Below, one piece after another: positions 1 through 7,286 of a stretch of 39,603 bases of DNA. Each line of letters opens with the position of its first letter. Position 1 is the first letter of the stretch. Both the position numbers and the translations under genes were made by a program. Below the pieces are notes generated by a model. The model had not been told where the DNA came from and ran no database searches. It saw only the letters and a program-made list of their open reading frames with translations. Source of the DNA: Methanosphaera sp. (lineage in GTDB: Archaea; Methanobacteriota; Methanobacteria; Methanobacteriales; Methanobacteriaceae); the NCBI GenBank assembly GCA_013330915.1, contig DUHK01000056.1, positions 1-39,603 of the forward strand, read 5' to 3'.

Positions 1-90
1 CCATGCTGGATCCATATAGGTTGGTATCGGAGTTCCAGTTAATACAAAATACAAACTTATTAAAAGGAATATACCTCCCACAATGGTCAT
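1..90 (-). CDS. N-terminal fragment, probable heavy-metal P-type ATPase (cut by window edge)
   Basis: An open frame on the minus strand runs from an ATG at 90 off the left edge, giving 30 residues. They form one hydrophobic helix (GGIFLLISLYFVLTG) followed by PTYMDPAW. From memory, a first membrane helix followed by a DPAW motif is typical of short CadA/ZntA-like metal P1B ATPases of methanogens that lack an N-terminal metal-binding domain. The frame stays open upstream to about 152 and contains coding-like residues (ILERTIGILEGLK), but the only start-like site there, after GGGGGT, would be an unusual ATT codon. The ATG at 90 has GAAGGA about six bases upstream. The identity is inferred from very little sequence; another small membrane protein is possible. 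Confidence 0.4.
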   Translation of the reverse strand, partial: MTIVGGIFLLISLYFVLTGTPIPTYMDPAW

Positions 91-312
91 CTTGAGTCCT
101 TCTAAGATTCCAATGGTTCGTTCTAATATATTAATAGTAATACCCCCATATAAATATTAATCACATAGTTAATACTTTAGTAATACTAGTATATAAAGGA
201 ATTTACTAAAAAGTAATACATTTGTATTACAAAGCACCTTGTCATTGTAATACTCGAGTAAAAAAGACCTTTAAAAAAAATAATTAAAAGAAAAAAATAG
301 TTTAATACAAGG
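91..312. promoter_or_regulatory. Intergenic promoter region with clustered GTAATAC boxes
   Basis: Copies of (A/T)GTAATAC lie at 136-143, 179-186, 212-219 and 246-253, with a related TTAATAC at 169-175 and an inverted copy at 223-230. The copies at 213-230 form a perfect palindrome of two 8-base arms (GTAATACA / TGTATTAC) around TT. A minus-strand TATA box (TTTATATA) occupies 190-197, placing a leftward start site near 165-170. The boxes therefore flank the promoter of the leftward gene at the edge. The A-rich plus strand at 270-298 is a U-tract for the small operon ending at 313. This looks like the operator region of a metal- or stress-responsive repressor; the regulator is not identifiable here. 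Confidence 0.5.
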
Positions 313-510
313 TTAAAAACCTTTGTATTCATATTTAAGAGTCACTTTCTTTTGATTTTTGCAGTTAATGAAATATGTCCACTCCACCTGGTCTCCATCA
401 CGAATTCCATATCCGTCAACAATAACGCTAGGAATTTCCACTACCATTGGACTGTCAGGATCATCTTTATCCTTTCTTCTTGCTACTTTCTTAATAGATA
501 ATTCTACCAT
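313..510 (-). CDS. Small AbrB/SpoVT-like protein (65 aa), function unknown
   Basis: The start is the ATG at 510, preceded by GGTGGTGA; a further in-frame start at 543 lies inside the upstream gene and is rejected. The 65-residue product begins MVELSIKKVARRK and contains VVEIPSVIVDGYGIRDGDQVEWTY. That pattern (short beta strands, IPS, a loop, then GIxxGDQVEW) resembles the swapped-hairpin AbrB DNA-binding fold, so it may be a small transcription factor or an antitoxin-like protein. It sits one base after the stop of the upstream coiled-coil gene, so the two are almost certainly cotranslated. A short hairpin (AAGGTT / AACCTT, 309-323) overlaps its stop codon and is followed by a U-tract on the minus strand. 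Family assignment is tentative. Confidence 0.6.
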   Translation of the reverse strand: MVELSIKKVARRKDKDDPDSPMVVEIPSVIVDGYGIRDGDQVEWTYFINCKNQKKVTLKYEYKGF

Positions 511-511
511 A

Positions 512-784
512 CTATTCACCACCAATCTTAGATAATTCTTCATTTATATCATCAATTGATTCCTGTTTTCTGTTTATAGTATTATTTAATTCAGAAATCT
601 GTTTTTCCAAATCTGCAATTTCTTGCTGTAAAATGAATTTTTGTATTTCCAATTTACCTTCTTCGGTTTTACTCCATTGCTTTGCCTGTTCAATAAATGA
701 TTCTTTTGACATACCCATTTCATTTAATGTTTCTTCATGGGAATCAGCAAAGTTAATAAAAATCTTTTCTAATTTATCATCCAT
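512..784 (-). CDS. Small coiled-coil protein (90 aa), function unknown
   Basis: I do not recognise a family. The 90-residue product has an acidic N-terminal half (residues 1-45) and a clear heptad-rich coiled coil from about residue 47 to 85 (ILQQEIADLEKQISELNN and onward), with no membrane segment and no cysteines. The ATG at 784 has AGAGAT upstream. The gene ends with GGTGGTGAATAG, and the GGTGGTGA in that sequence doubles as the ribosome binding site of the AbrB-like gene immediately downstream. This strong coupling suggests two partner proteins made in fixed ratio, for instance a DNA-binding protein and an oligomerising partner. That role is inference. Confidence 0.6.
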   Translation of the reverse strand: MDDKLEKIFINFADSHEETLNEMGMSKESFIEQAKQWSKTEEGKLEIQKFILQQEIADLEKQISELNNTINRKQESIDDINEELSKIGGE

Positions 785-914
785 TTTATTATCTCTTAAA
801 TTATTTATATTAATAGTATATGTTTTAATTAAACTAATAAATATTTCAATAACGGGTAGTTTTTAATAATTAAAAAAAATATAATATAACTAGGTAAAAA
901 ATGGGAGGCAAAAA

Positions 915-1367
915 ATGAAACGAATATATATGATAGGTATTGTGATTGTATTAATCATTTTAGCTGGAGCATACCTGTTTAGTCCATTTTCACCATTAAA
1001 CAAAGTAAATGTAAATGGAGAAACAATAAACCTACCCTCTGGATACACTGTTAAAAATACAACAAAAAACAGCGTATTAATTTCCAATGGTACCAACGAT
1101 ATAAAAATAGTTCCAGTCACATATACAAAAGATTTGAATACATCAATATCACTGTACAAAGACAAATTTTCTGACGATTACAATATAACAGAGAAAAAAA
1201 TAAAAACCAAAGGTGGTACTGAAGTTATAAAAGATGAGGCAACACTTAAAAATAATACTATAACAAGATACTGGTTTGTACATAAAAAGAAACCATTTTA
1301 CATTAGAATAGAGAAAGCCCAAAAAGGTACCGAAGAAATCATATTAAAATTAATAGATTCCATGTAA
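915..1367 (+). CDS. Membrane-anchored PsbP-like/hypothetical surface protein (150 aa)
   Basis: The start is strongly supported by GGGAGGC six bases before the ATG. Residues 5-25 form one N-terminal membrane helix, followed by an extracytoplasmic domain of about 120 residues. Its layout is GETINLPSGYTVKN, then a beta-rich core and the C-terminal pattern FYIRIEKAQKGTEEIILKLIDSM. This resembles short PsbP-related or DUF-type lipid- or membrane-anchored proteins that methanobacteria carry in several copies. The gene at 1537-2181 has the same plan (anchor, small beta domain, C-terminal helix), so both may be distant paralogues. No catalytic residues are evident and no function can be assigned. Confidence 0.65.
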   Translation: MKRIYMIGIVIVLIILAGAYLFSPFSPLNKVNVNGETINLPSGYTVKNTTKNSVLISNGTNDIKIVPVTYTKDLNTSISLYKDKFSDDYNITEKKIKTKGGTEVIKDEATLKNNTITRYWFVHKKKPFYIRIEKAQKGTEEIILKLIDSM

Positions 1368-1392
1368 AAAAGAATCTTTTTTCATTTTTTTT
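1366..1392 (+). terminator. Probable terminator, palindrome plus T8
   Basis: AAAAAAGA and TCTTTTTT form 8-base arms around a single A, starting within the stop codon of the 915-1367 gene. They are followed by TTTTTTTT at 1385-1392. Archaeal termination depends mainly on U-tracts, which this supplies. Confidence 0.5.
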
Positions 1393-1536
1393 AATTATTT
1401 TCAATTTCAATAATCATCATCCCCATTTAATTGATGTTATGACTATTTTTTGAAATCTGTTTTTGAATATATAAAAAAAATAAGAAATCTATTTTTAAAC
1501 TATAATAATTATATAAAAAAAGAAAAGATAAAGTGA

Positions 1537-2181
1537 TTATTTGACTTTAAAAGTTTCAACCAAATAATTAAATTGAGGTTCTGCATTTTCATAAAATGCA
1601 TTTGGTACCTGACTCTTTATTCTAATATAATGACCGTTAGACTCAATCCACGTGTCCTGGTATGTTACATAACTTACCGTATAATTGAACTGATGAGCAT
1701 TTTTACCATCGATTGTCAGTGCCGTATCATTGACCATTTCAAATTTTCCGGAATCATACATTAAATTAAATAAGCTATCAGACTTATATGCATCATCCAA
1801 TGTAATTCCATTTGGTAAAGAATCGTATTGAATTATTTCTGTCTTGACAATCACCACATCAGTGGCGTTTGTAGTACTTGTATTGAGAACCGTACCGTTG
1901 GCTGTTAAATCATCCCTACTACCATTATAATTACTAAAATCGGAATCATTCACAGGATTTAGAATTATTGTTTTTGGACTATTTGACAAAAAAGGAGTCT
2001 TTAACATATCATCATATTCATTCACAGTCCATGACTTAGACATGTCAAAAGAATAATCGTTGCATTCAAAATGCTTAACTTCCCCATTATCAGTGATAAA
2101 ACCTGGTGTAACTACAAAAAACAAAGCAATTAAAACTATGGACAACACTGATAATATCATTAGTATTGCTTTTTCCCTCAA
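1537..2181 (-). CDS. Membrane-anchored PsbP-related protein (214 aa)
   Basis: The product has one N-terminal membrane helix (about residues 6-28) and an exported domain beginning VKHFECNDYSFDMSKSWTVNEY. This is the typical opening of PsbP-like or DUF1795-type domains (a hydrophobic strand, then a proposed ligand-binding beta sheet). The C-terminal half, GKNAHQFNYTVSY...GHYIRIKSQVPNAFY...FNYLVETFKVK, matches the end of that fold. The start is a TTG at 2181, preceded by GGGGT seven bases upstream; the ATG seven codons in is less well placed. It starts 12 bases after the fumarase subunit stop, so the two are probably cotranscribed, although no functional link is obvious. The role is unknown, probably cell-surface. 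Confidence 0.65.
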   Translation of the reverse strand: MREKAILMILSVLSIVLIALFFVVTPGFITDNGEVKHFECNDYSFDMSKSWTVNEYDDMLKTPFLSNSPKTIILNPVNDSDFSNYNGSRDDLTANGTVLNTSTTNATDVVIVKTEIIQYDSLPNGITLDDAYKSDSLFNLMYDSGKFEMVNDTALTIDGKNAHQFNYTVSYVTYQDTWIESNGHYIRIKSQVPNAFYENAEPQFNYLVETFKVK

Positions 2182-2193
2182 AGATATTACCCC

Positions 2194-2718
2194 TTATTTT
2201 TTATATAAATTTTCATTATTTGAGTCCATAGTAACTATCAATGGACCAAAATGATTTACATCCAATTGCCAAATAGCTTCAGGCATACCCAAGTCAAGCC
2301 ATTCAACGGAATCAACCTTATTAATTCCGTTTACATATAACGCAGCACATCCACCTACAGCAGTTAAAAATACTGCATTATTACGTACCAGAGCTTCCTG
2401 TGTTTTTTCGTCCATACCACCTTTACCTATTACAGCCTTAACGCCCATGTCAAGAACATCAGCTTCATAAGGGTTCATACGCATACTCGTAGTTGGACCT
2501 ACCGCAACAATTTCATATTCCTCATCATTCTGTTTGATAATCGGACCTGCATGAAATAGAACTATTCCTTCAAGATCCATTGGTGCACCAGATTCTATTA
2601 TCCTTTTATGTGCACTGTCACGTGCAGTAAATATTTTTCCGGATAAATAAACGGTATCTCCAACTTTCAGTTTATTTATATCTTCATCAGTTAATGGTGT
2701 GTTTAATTCATATTCCAA
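2194..2718 (-). CDS. fumB: Fumarate hydratase (class I, Fe-S) beta subunit
   Basis: The 174-residue protein is the C-terminal or beta half of two-part class I fumarases and tartrate dehydratases. These catalyse reversible fumarate hydration to malate in the incomplete reductive TCA branch of methanogens. Diagnostic segments are LKVGDTVYLSGKIFTARDSAHKR, the LFHAGPI motif, VAVGPTTSMRMNPYE, VIGKGGM and the AVGGCAALY loop. The length fits the family (about 170-200 residues). The alpha subunit, which carries the Fe-S cysteines, is not in this window. The start is a TTG at 2718 with GGGGT upstream; the protein then reads MEYEL. The upstream region to 2841 is shared with the divergent DUF2070 gene. 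Confidence 0.88.
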   Translation of the reverse strand: MEYELNTPLTDEDINKLKVGDTVYLSGKIFTARDSAHKRIIESGAPMDLEGIVLFHAGPIIKQNDEEYEIVAVGPTTSMRMNPYEADVLDMGVKAVIGKGGMDEKTQEALVRNNAVFLTAVGGCAALYVNGINKVDSVEWLDLGMPEAIWQLDVNHFGPLIVTMDSNNENLYKK

Positions 2719-2841
2719 AATTATACCCCAATAAAAGTTATTATATACCTCTTTGTATTTTATTCATTAAATATTTTTAAAGAAAAATTTAATATGAGTA
2801 ATAATTAAATAATTATTTATAAATAATTGGGGGATTCAACA

Positions 2842-4644
2842 ATGGGGTTATCTGAAAGAATTATCGGATTAACAAAATATATGGTAACCTTACCTAAAAC
2901 AAAGATTTCCGTATTTTTAATATTGGTTGTCAGTACCTTAAGTGGTGGAATCGTCAGTTGTTTACAGCCAGGAATGAGTATGGATACTGTAATTTATTCA
3001 TTTCTTGACGGAGCAGCTACAACGTTCTTCCTCTTCGGATTAACAACCATAGCCGCTGGTGGTTTAATACATACAATAGTGAATAAACTAGACGGAAGAC
3101 ATGTAAAATTAAAACAAGCAATGTTCTTAGCATTTGTATTTCTATTGATTACATGCTTTTTCTACATACTTGGTGCTATAATTTCATTATTCATACATGG
3201 CAATATTACATACAACAGTTTATTGCTTGGACTATTATTTGGTTTTGCAATAGAAACACTGGTATTATGGTCAACTTCAAACATCAAATATATAGAAGGA
3301 GTACTGATATCAGCAATACAACCTGTCTTGACAATAAGTATGTGGGTATTGATAAACAACCTGACAATTGCAACAATGGAAAATGTATATTCAATATACA
3401 TGAAGGCCATTATAGGTGCATTAGTACTTGCAATAGCAGTTTATGCATTTGTTGCCATAATTGAATCACCAATCAAAAGCAATCTTGGTGTAGGTGGATT
3501 GGAATTACTTAGTTTATTCATTGCACAAGTCACTGAAGGATCTATTGCAATGGAAGATGTATTTAATGAAATGGGTGAAGACATTGATACTATAGTCTCA
3601 TTAATAAGTTTTAAAACTGCAAAAGGAATTAAGGCAAACTATATCTCACCGTGCGTACACCCAGGTCCTGTAGGAAATATTGGTGGAGGAAACCTGCCGA
3701 CAATAATGGCAAAACAATTAGATGATTTCGCAATTATCGCTCATGGAGCTGCTACACACGACTTTAATCCTGTAGCATCAAAAGAAGTATCAAAAGTTAC
3801 CGATGCAATCAATGAAATCTTACCTACATTAACATATACCAACAAGGCAACAAAATTCCAAAGAGTTCAGTACCATGATGCAAAAATAGGAGTACAGTTT
3901 TTTGATGAAGGAGCCATACTGCTTAGTACCTTTGCACCGAATCCCGGTGATGACATAGATTACGGTGTTGGACTGTCAATGATTTATCAGACAAAATACG
4001 TTACAGATGTAAAGGATGTTGTTTTGGTAGATTGTCACAACTGTTTAAACGGAAATTACGAAAGACTACTTCCGGGACATAACAGAGTATTACAAATAGA
4101 AAATGCCATTGACAAGATTGAAAAACCAGAAATGTATCCTATTAAAATGGGATATGCATATAATCCGCTTGATGAAATTCCTATAAAAGACGGAATTGGT
4201 GAAAGCGGGGTTAAGATTATGATTACTGAAGTAGATAATCAAAAAATGTTATACATCGTATTTGATGGAAACAATATGAAAACAGGATTTAGAGAACAGT
4301 TATTTGAGGCAGTATACAAGCAATTCCCCGACATTGACATGATAGAAACTATGACAACAGATACACATATGGTCAATACCATTTCAGGTGGTGGATTAAC
4401 TGTAGGATATAAACATGATGAAGAAATTATCCAAACAGTGCTTGACTTAATTCCTGATGCCCTGAATAATCTTGAAGAGGTTAGTGTAGCATCTGGAACT
4501 GCAAGAGTAAACATTAAAACTTTTGGTCCGAACAACTCCACGGAATTAGTTACAACAATCTCATCGGTAGTCTCTGTAAGTAAACTTTTAGCACCACTGG
4601 TATTTATCATAGCTACCATAATCACAATACTTTGGATATTTTAA
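2842..4644 (+). CDS. DUF2070 family archaeal membrane protein
   Basis: The start is the ATG at 2842, with GGGGGATT eight bases upstream; an in-frame TTG at 2827 overlaps that ribosome binding site and is rejected. The 600-residue product has about seven hydrophobic helices in the first 230 residues, a soluble domain of about 350 residues, and a final membrane helix (LLAPLVFIIATIITILWIF). The soluble part carries SPCVHPGPVGNIGGGNLP, AHGAATHD, VDCHNC and TISGGGLTVGYKHD, whose His, Cys and Asp residues could bind metal. These features match archaeal DUF2070, a conserved family of unknown function. It is monocistronic, divergent from fumB, and followed by a hairpin with T7. Confidence 0.85.
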   Translation: MGLSERIIGLTKYMVTLPKTKISVFLILVVSTLSGGIVSCLQPGMSMDTVIYSFLDGAATTFFLFGLTTIAAGGLIHTIVNKLDGRHVKLKQAMFLAFVFLLITCFFYILGAIISLFIHGNITYNSLLLGLLFGFAIETLVLWSTSNIKYIEGVLISAIQPVLTISMWVLINNLTIATMENVYSIYMKAIIGALVLAIAVYAFVAIIESPIKSNLGVGGLELLSLFIAQVTEGSIAMEDVFNEMGEDIDTIVSLISFKTAKGIKANYISPCVHPGPVGNIGGGNLPTIMAKQLDDFAIIAHGAATHDFNPVASKEVSKVTDAINEILPTLTYTNKATKFQRVQYHDAKIGVQFFDEGAILLSTFAPNPGDDIDYGVGLSMIYQTKYVTDVKDVVLVDCHNCLNGNYERLLPGHNRVLQIENAIDKIEKPEMYPIKMGYAYNPLDEIPIKDGIGESGVKIMITEVDNQKMLYIVFDGNNMKTGFREQLFEAVYKQFPDIDMIETMTTDTHMVNTISGGGLTVGYKHDEEIIQTVLDLIPDALNNLEEVSVASGTARVNIKTFGPNNSTELVTTISSVVSVSKLLAPLVFIIATIITILWIF

Positions 4645-4673
4645 ATAAGAATCATCCATCCCCCCCAATTCCC

Positions 4674-4694
4674 TTATAAACTCTTTTTTTATAA
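4674..4694 (+). terminator. Probable terminator after DUF2070 gene
   Basis: The arms TTATAAA (4674-4680) and TTTATAA (4688-4694) enclose a T-rich loop with a seven-T run, 30 bases after the stop codon. A C7 tract (near 4660) just upstream is unusual in this AT-rich genome. Confidence 0.45.
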
Positions 4695-4835
4695 AAATAA
4701 GCCTTAAAACTTTTTTTACATCATTCTTTAATTACAAAAATTTATATATATTTGTAAAAAAAATAAATTAATGTATACTCTAATAAAAATAATAAAATTT
4801 TAATTAGATATAATATTAATATAGGTGATTTTAAA

Positions 4836-5408
4836 ATGGTAAAAACTCTAGAAAATTTATCAAAAGCATTTGTTGGCGAAAGTCAAGCAAGAAACAGATA
4901 CACAATGTATTCCAAAATTGCTAAAAAAGAAGGATTTGAAAAAATCGCTGAAATTTTCTTATTAACAGCAGACAATGAATTCCAACATGCAAAAGTTTTA
5001 TTTAAAATGATTCAGGAATTAAAAGAAGATGCTGACTGTATTGACATCCCGACAAGTGTAGGATTTACATACGGAACCACCGCAGAAAACTTAAAAGCTG
5101 CTGCTGAAGGTGAAAATGAAGAAGCAACTTCAATGTATCCTGAATTCGCAGATATTGCAGATGAAGAAGGTTTCCCTGTAATAGCAACCAGATTAAGAAA
5201 TATCGGTTTAGTAGAAGCACACCACGAAGAAAGATACCGAAAATTATTAGCAATGGTTGAAGGAGACACATTCTTTAACAGATCCGAAGAAATTACATGG
5301 GTATGTAGAAAATGTGGATTCGTATATAAAGGAGAAAAACCACCAGAAGTATGTCCTATCTGTGAACATCCTGCAGCTTACTTCGAATTATCACAAGAAG
5401 AGTTCTAA
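4836..5408 (+). CDS. rbr: Rubrerythrin
   Basis: This is a non-haem di-iron peroxidase that reduces hydrogen peroxide in anaerobes using electrons from rubredoxin-type donors. The N-terminal ferritin-like four-helix domain (residues 1-140) carries the ligand motifs GESQA (E15), EFQH (E48, H51), EGENEE and EAHH (E127, H130). The C-terminal rubredoxin domain has CRKC (157, 160) and CPIC (173, 176). The length of 190 residues is standard. The start is confirmed by AGGTGAT seven bases upstream of the ATG. The superoxide reductase gene follows 46 bases later, so the two likely form one transcript for superoxide and peroxide removal. A TATA-like TTTATATATA lies at 4741-4750. Confidence 0.95.
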   Translation: MVKTLENLSKAFVGESQARNRYTMYSKIAKKEGFEKIAEIFLLTADNEFQHAKVLFKMIQELKEDADCIDIPTSVGFTYGTTAENLKAAAEGENEEATSMYPEFADIADEEGFPVIATRLRNIGLVEAHHEERYRKLLAMVEGDTFFNRSEEITWVCRKCGFVYKGEKPPEVCPICEHPAAYFELSQEEF

Positions 5409-5454
5409 ATTAAAAAAAATGACTTAAATAATATTAATATTAGGAGCTGAAAAA

Positions 5455-5829
5455 ATGGCTGACTTTGATAAAACAAGTATTGTTCTATGTAAAAATAGTG
5501 GAAACGTTATAGAAATTATAAAACCTGGACAAGATGTTGATGTAAGTCAATTAAATGTTATTGAAGCAAAAACTGAAGGAGAAGGTGCACCTAAACACGT
5601 ACCTGTTATTACAAGATTAGATTGTGGATACCACGTAAAAGTTGGAGAAGTTGAACATCCAATGGATGAGGATCACTACATTGCAATGATTGAATTAATC
5701 GCAGATGGTCAAATCCACAAACAATACTTAAATCCTGGAGACAAACCTGAAGCATACTTTGAAATTCCTGAAGCAAAATGTGTAGAAGCCAGAGAATTTT
5801 GTACACTTCACGGATTATGGAAAGCTTAA
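5455..5829 (+). CDS. dfx: Superoxide reductase (desulfoferrodoxin-like, centre I lost)
   Basis: The enzyme reduces superoxide to peroxide at a square-pyramidal Fe(His4Cys) site. All five ligands are visible: H48 in KHVPVI, H68 in VEHPM, H74 in EDHYI, C116 and H119 in CTLHG; the catalytic Lys (K47) is also kept. The N-terminal 40 residues align with a desulforedoxin domain, but of the usual four cysteines only C12 remains (CKNSGN instead of CxxCGN) and the CC pair is gone. Centre I should therefore be absent, as in Treponema-type enzymes. The Glu that normally precedes Lys-His is Pro46 here. AGGAGCTG gives a strong start. It is cotranscribed with rubrerythrin and followed by T-runs at 5838-5858. 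Confidence 0.92.
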   Translation: MADFDKTSIVLCKNSGNVIEIIKPGQDVDVSQLNVIEAKTEGEGAPKHVPVITRLDCGYHVKVGEVEHPMDEDHYIAMIELIADGQIHKQYLNPGDKPEAYFEIPEAKCVEAREFCTLHGLWKA

Positions 5830-5982
5830 ATGCTTTCAACTTTTTTTAATTTTTTAAACTATTTCTAACCAATTTTTTTATTAAATCACTTATTATAACT
5901 CAAAAAGTATATTTAATATTATTACTAAAATAGTAGTGAATAAAATATTATATTCAATATAAAATAAATAGGAAAAAATATT

Positions 5983-7221
5983 ATGATTTTAAAAGCAAAA
6001 GCACCAAAAATAGCAGATGGCGTATATTTTGTAGGTACATTAGACTGGGATAGAAGAGAATATCATGGATACACATTAAACGGTACTTCATACAATGCAT
6101 TTTTAATATTCAGTCAGGACAAAACAGTACTGATAGACAATGTTTACCCAGGAAAAGTCTATTCATCACAATTTTGGGGAAGAATAGCAGACGCATGTGA
6201 ACAAGAAAATAAAGAATTGAAAATCGATTACATAATACAGAACCACGTGGAAAAAGATCACAGCGGTACACTATCCGAAATTCATCAAAAATTCCCTGAT
6301 GCACCAATTTACTGTACTGCAGTAGCAAAAATGGGATTAATTAAACATTACCCTGATTTAGAAGATGCAGAATTTGTAACCGTACAAACCGGTGATTCAT
6401 TAAACGTTGGTGATAAAACATTTGCATTTGTAGATGCAAAAATGTTACACTGGCCCGACAGCATGTTCACTTTCTTACAGGAAGATGGAATACTCTTCTC
6501 AAATGATGCTTTTGGTCAACACATATGTGGAATGGAAAGATACGACTATGAAGTTCCAGAATCATTACTAATCGAAGCAGCTCAAAAATTCTATGCAAAC
6601 CTTTTAACACCTTTCACACCTTTATTAAACATGAAGTTAAATGAAATAGTGGAAATGGGCCTTTTGGAGCAAATCAAATTAATTGCACCTTCACACGGAC
6701 AAATCTGGACAGAACCTATGAAAATCATAGATGCATACAAAAACTGGGCTAGTGGCGTATGCCAAAAAGATCAAGCCACATTAATCTATGATACCATGCA
6801 CTTTTCAACACAGTACATGGCTCATGCAATTGCCGAAGGATTAATGAGTGAAGGAGTTAATGTAAAAATGCACTTCTTAAAAGAAGATGAAAGAAGTGAA
6901 ATAGTCAAAGATATTCTTGAAAGTAAAGCTGTACTTATGGGAGTTCCAACCCTGTTTAATAAAGTATTCCCTAGCATTGCAGATGTATTGTTATACACTG
7001 ATGAACTGGAATTTGCAAGAACAGGAATAAAAAGATTAGGAGCTACATTTGGTTCATATGGATGGGCAGGAAATGGTCCTAAATGGTTAAACGGTAAAAT
7101 GGAAGAAGCAGGATTTGAAATGATTGACAATCTTGAAATCAACTATGTACCTGATGATTCAGAATTGGAAAAATGCTTTGAATTAGGAGTTAAAATGGCT
7201 GAAGAAATCAAAAAGTTATAA
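5983..7221 (+). CDS. fprA: F420H2 oxidase / A-type flavoprotein
   Basis: This is a di-iron flavoprotein of the FprA family, which in methanogens reduces O2 to water with reduced coenzyme F420. The N-terminal metallo-beta-lactamase-like domain (about residues 1-250) holds the iron ligands in NHVEKDH (H88, E90, D92, H93), LHW, FSNDAFG and PSHG. The C-terminal flavodoxin domain (from about 261) begins LIYDTMHFSTQYMA, the FMN phosphate loop, and continues with FGSYGWAGNG. The length of 412 residues is typical. AGGAAA precedes the ATG. It follows rbr and dfx but has T-runs and a new AT-rich promoter between, so it is probably a separate unit of the same defence cluster. Confidence 0.93.
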   Translation: MILKAKAPKIADGVYFVGTLDWDRREYHGYTLNGTSYNAFLIFSQDKTVLIDNVYPGKVYSSQFWGRIADACEQENKELKIDYIIQNHVEKDHSGTLSEIHQKFPDAPIYCTAVAKMGLIKHYPDLEDAEFVTVQTGDSLNVGDKTFAFVDAKMLHWPDSMFTFLQEDGILFSNDAFGQHICGMERYDYEVPESLLIEAAQKFYANLLTPFTPLLNMKLNEIVEMGLLEQIKLIAPSHGQIWTEPMKIIDAYKNWASGVCQKDQATLIYDTMHFSTQYMAHAIAEGLMSEGVNVKMHFLKEDERSEIVKDILESKAVLMGVPTLFNKVFPSIADVLLYTDELEFARTGIKRLGATFGSYGWAGNGPKWLNGKMEEAGFEMIDNLEINYVPDDSELEKCFELGVKMAEEIKKL

Positions 7222-7237
7222 TGACTTCACATAATCC

Positions 7238-7275
7238 CCTTTTTTTAACAAAAATAATAATATAAAAAAAAATAG
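7238..7275. terminator. Convergent U-tracts between fprA and 2-phosphoglycerate kinase
   Basis: A CCCC followed by T7 lies at 7236-7246, terminating fprA. A long A-run on the plus strand at 7262-7273 supplies the U-tract for the leftward kinase gene. The 65-base gap holds nothing else. Confidence 0.45.
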
Positions 7276-7286
7276 TGGTTAGAATA

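Noticed and set aside
2827..2841. TTG start for the DUF2070 gene
   Set aside because: It overlaps the GGGGG ribosome binding site of the ATG at 2842.
5948..5962. Palindrome TTATATT C AATATAA before fprA
   Set aside because: Composed only of A/T apart from the centre, in very AT-rich sequence; a chance match is likely.
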